A stretch of 32,470 nucleotides of DNA from Acidobacteriota bacterium (GTDB lineage: Bacteria; Acidobacteriota; Terriglobia; 2-12-FULL-54-10), in NCBI GenBank assembly GCA_009691245.1, contig SHUM01000040.1:1-32470 (forward strand). Direction: 5' to 3'. Below the pieces are notes generated by a model that was given only the letters and a program-made list of their open reading frames with translations, did not search any database and was not told the DNA's origin. Positions 31,801 through 32,470 of the stretch are shown here, piece after piece (position 1 is the stretch's first letter; every line of letters starts with the position of its first letter). Position numbers and translations under genes: made by a program.

Positions 31801-32126
31801 ACGATCCGGCCGCGTTTAGCTTGCAGCGCGTGGGCTTCCTCGGCAATGCGGGAAGGAATATTCTGCGCGGCCCCGGTCTTGCCAACCTGGACCTCTCCGC
31901 CACCAAAGAGGTCGCCCTCCCTCGGCTGGGCGAAACCGGCCGCATCGAGTTTCGCGCGGAAGTTTTCAACATCCTGAATCGCGTCAACTTCGGCATGCCC
32001 AACCGCACCGTCTTCACGGGCGCTGTCGGTAACGCAGCGGAAGCGCCGCTAGCCACGGCGGGAAACATCATCGATACCTCCACCCGATCGCGCCAGCTCC
32101 AGCTCGCCCTGAAGCTGTATTTCTAG
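28809..32126 (+). CDS. TonB-dependent receptor with N-terminal CarboxypepD_reg-like domain (Oar-like)
   Basis: A large outer membrane protein of 1,105 residues. The ATG at 28809 follows GGGGGAG and gives a signal peptide with a hydrophobic core (FILHLAAVLLFLQPVHG) cut before QLPTA. A carboxypeptidase-regulatory-like beta-sandwich follows (ILGVVRDPSGAVVPNASVTV onward), then a TonB plug (NGRNYIDLALMQPGI, DNYLLDG-type block, GSQVVMVSKSGTNSIHGS) and a beta-barrel that ends in RQLQLALKLYF with the C-terminal Phe recognised by the BAM machinery. Proteins of this architecture are expanded in Acidobacteriota and are thought to import glycans or peptides. No SusD-like partner or degradative enzyme is adjacent, so the substrate is unknown. 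Confidence 0.93.
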   Translation: MTTIAMKIRKSLQQSGTFILHLAAVLLFLQPVHGQLPTATILGVVRDPSGAVVPNASVTVTQTDTGLTRAAQSGSDGRFRFPALPVGAYEIRVEHVGFQAEERKGLTLAISDEAVMNFTLQVGGVEQTISITAEAPLVNTTSGAIGSLVTEQKVADLPLNGRNYIDLALMQPGIVQHKGMSNASSTVGTWFSSNGAPLRSNNYLLDGAILTNNTGATSASSDGSTLGIEGIREYKVITNSFSAEYGLTMGSQVVMVSKSGTNSIHGSVFEYLRNNVFDARNYFDYPTAATGPDFRLPPLKRNQFGVSVGGPIRRDRTFFHAVFEGLRERLGTTNIANVPHEGCHGAANGVITFAACPEVGAAIPAPVIAPQIAPLLALFPNPNLPDNVATARYSLKFTQPTTEDFVQFRVDHSFSNNSTFYARYSIDDTEQTNPLNYEIYQQVRDSRSQSGTVSENHVLSPALLNTVRFSYSRTNPAVLSSQDLVGPQYSYLPGTPMGSLAITGITGISPASKSLQRRNILSLSDDMFYSLGRHSLKFGALVNAMHTYSNVNTQALGSVSFTNMRNFLVGLANTYNANTPGSILDRTYRYETVGMYLQDDLQLRQNLTLNLGLRYEFMTVPSETRGHGSAVRDLLSNPATTPDTVQGATLGAPFKQMSLKNFSPRLGIAWDVMGDGKMSVRGGFAELYDIAVFGQSLSIAVTGTPPFSSVSNVTQPTTIALPLVFPTATAGRSLRTLDYNLEQPHILDYHLTVERQLPGNMAITVAYAGSRGLNILQTKDGNPTVRGGVWNGADCVPATGSQAASAGDNACWLGQGTAATAANPGALKDVRNSPYWDGLEFKTAGGNSWYNSLQFSLNKRLSSGFQFQSSYTYAKVIDETQGQAGADNGQSSIFGAEPSRRQTDRAVADFDATHNWRINSIYQLPRFYQGGGVLGMLANGWRLSNILSLQTGYPFSPALNTNRSRSVVNTGGGGIDRPDMAAGRTRDDIILGGTTRYYDPAAFSLQRVGFLGNAGRNILRGPGLANLDLSATKEVALPRLGETGRIEFRAEVFNILNRVNFGMPNRTVFTGAVGNAAEAPLATAGNIIDTSTRSRQLQLALKLYF

Positions 32127-32201
32127 GCCTGCTGGTTGGGATGGGCCTGGGTAAGGATTGTGGAACAACTGGCGGGATCGTCTGGAAATGTTGCGCGTGG
32201 G

Positions 32202-32231
32202 TTGCCGCGCAGCCAGCGTGTAATGTATAAT
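32202..32231 (+). promoter_or_regulatory. Promoter for tRNA-Gly
   Basis: TTGCCG (32202-32207), an 18-nt spacer and a perfect TATAAT (32226-32231) lie directly before the tRNA, whose 5' end is 12 nt downstream of the -10. Confidence 0.65.
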
Positions 32232-32242
32232 TCTCATTGGTC

Positions 32243-32317
<75 letters not shown>

Positions 32318-32326
32318 TCTTATTTT

Positions 32327-32363
32327 CGCCAGTCCTGATTGCAATCGCAATTCAGGGCTGGCG
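32327..32363 (+). terminator. Long hairpin after tRNA-Gly, probable terminator
   Basis: CGCCAGTCCTGATTGC pairs with GCAATTCAGGGCTGGCG with one wobble and one bulge, starting 10 nt after the CCA. A modest T/C-rich stretch follows. Its position and strength suit tRNA transcript termination or processing. Confidence 0.55.
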
Positions 32364-32440
32364 AGTTGTCTTCTGTGGGCTGACACTGCGGCCCGCCAGG
32401 TCGAGTTGCCATCGTAGTCCGACGACAGAGCGCGACAGGG

Positions 32441-32470
32441 TTCAACAGGGTTCAACAGGGTTCAACAGGG
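32441..32470. repeat. 10-bp tandem repeat running off the window edge
   Basis: The unit TTCAACAGGG is repeated three times without change and is preceded by a partial unit (ACAGGG at 32435). The array reaches the last base, so its full length is unknown. Confidence 0.8.

Noticed and set aside
32435-32470. Possible CRISPR array at the right edge
   Set aside because: The units are only 10 bp and contiguous without spacers, so this is a simple tandem repeat.

Overview
The window looks like a chromosomal segment from a Gram-negative, high-GC bacterium, most probably an Acidobacteriota (Bryobacter/Solibacter-like or a related MAG). The best indicators are a ~1,100-residue TonB-dependent receptor with an N-terminal carboxypeptidase-regulatory-like domain, LpxC and BamD (outer membrane), a K+-independent H+-pyrophosphatase, and a tilS-hpt-ftsH-folP cluster. 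The assignment is an inference from gene content; no 16S gene is present.

Layout. (1) 1-275: 5' end of a glutamate dehydrogenase gene, cut by the window edge. (2) 276-4181: an accessory stretch dense in intergenic repeats with small, orphaned or broken genes: a BrnA-like antitoxin whose toxin survives only as a short tail, an Mrr-type restriction endonuclease frameshifted in an A8 tract, a HigA-like antitoxin without HigB, and a DUF1810 gene. (3) 4182-5276: lpxC on the minus strand with a recognisable promoter and a leader hairpin. (4) 5709-9288: lpd, lipB and an E2 acyltransferase, a lipoate-dependent 2-oxoacid dehydrogenase group lacking E1. (5) 9541-11709: hppA. (6) 11722-12439: a decayed Phd/RelE-type toxin-antitoxin pair, the antitoxin apparently interrupted by a 17-bp palindrome and the toxin by a 1-nt frameshift. 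(7) 19507-12472, minus strand: small membrane protein, tilS, an hpt-like gene with an altered active site, ftsH, a DUF2911 gene, folP and a secreted protein coupled to folP by an ATGA overlap. (8) 19877-22925: membrane zinc-ribbon protein, recG (minus), Cys-rich protein. (9) 26411-22945, minus strand: rpe, bamD and a receiver-domain protein split by one in-frame UAA. (10) 26559-28644: PhoB/PhoR-like two-component pair. (11) 28809-32126: the TonB-dependent receptor, then tRNA-Gly(GCC) and a tandem repeat running off the right edge.

The core genes (lpxC, lpd, lipB, hppA, ftsH, tilS, recG, bamD, rpe) are all uninterrupted, while four accessory genes carry single disruptive changes. That contrast argues for real decay or switching rather than uniformly poor sequence, although read data would be needed to prove it. 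The points most worth a second look are the response regulator split by UAA with an adjacent stem-loop, the palindrome inside the antitoxin, the mrr homopolymer frameshift, the Hpt paralogue lacking its catalytic residues, and the pair of hairpins near 336-490 that differ by compensatory base changes.
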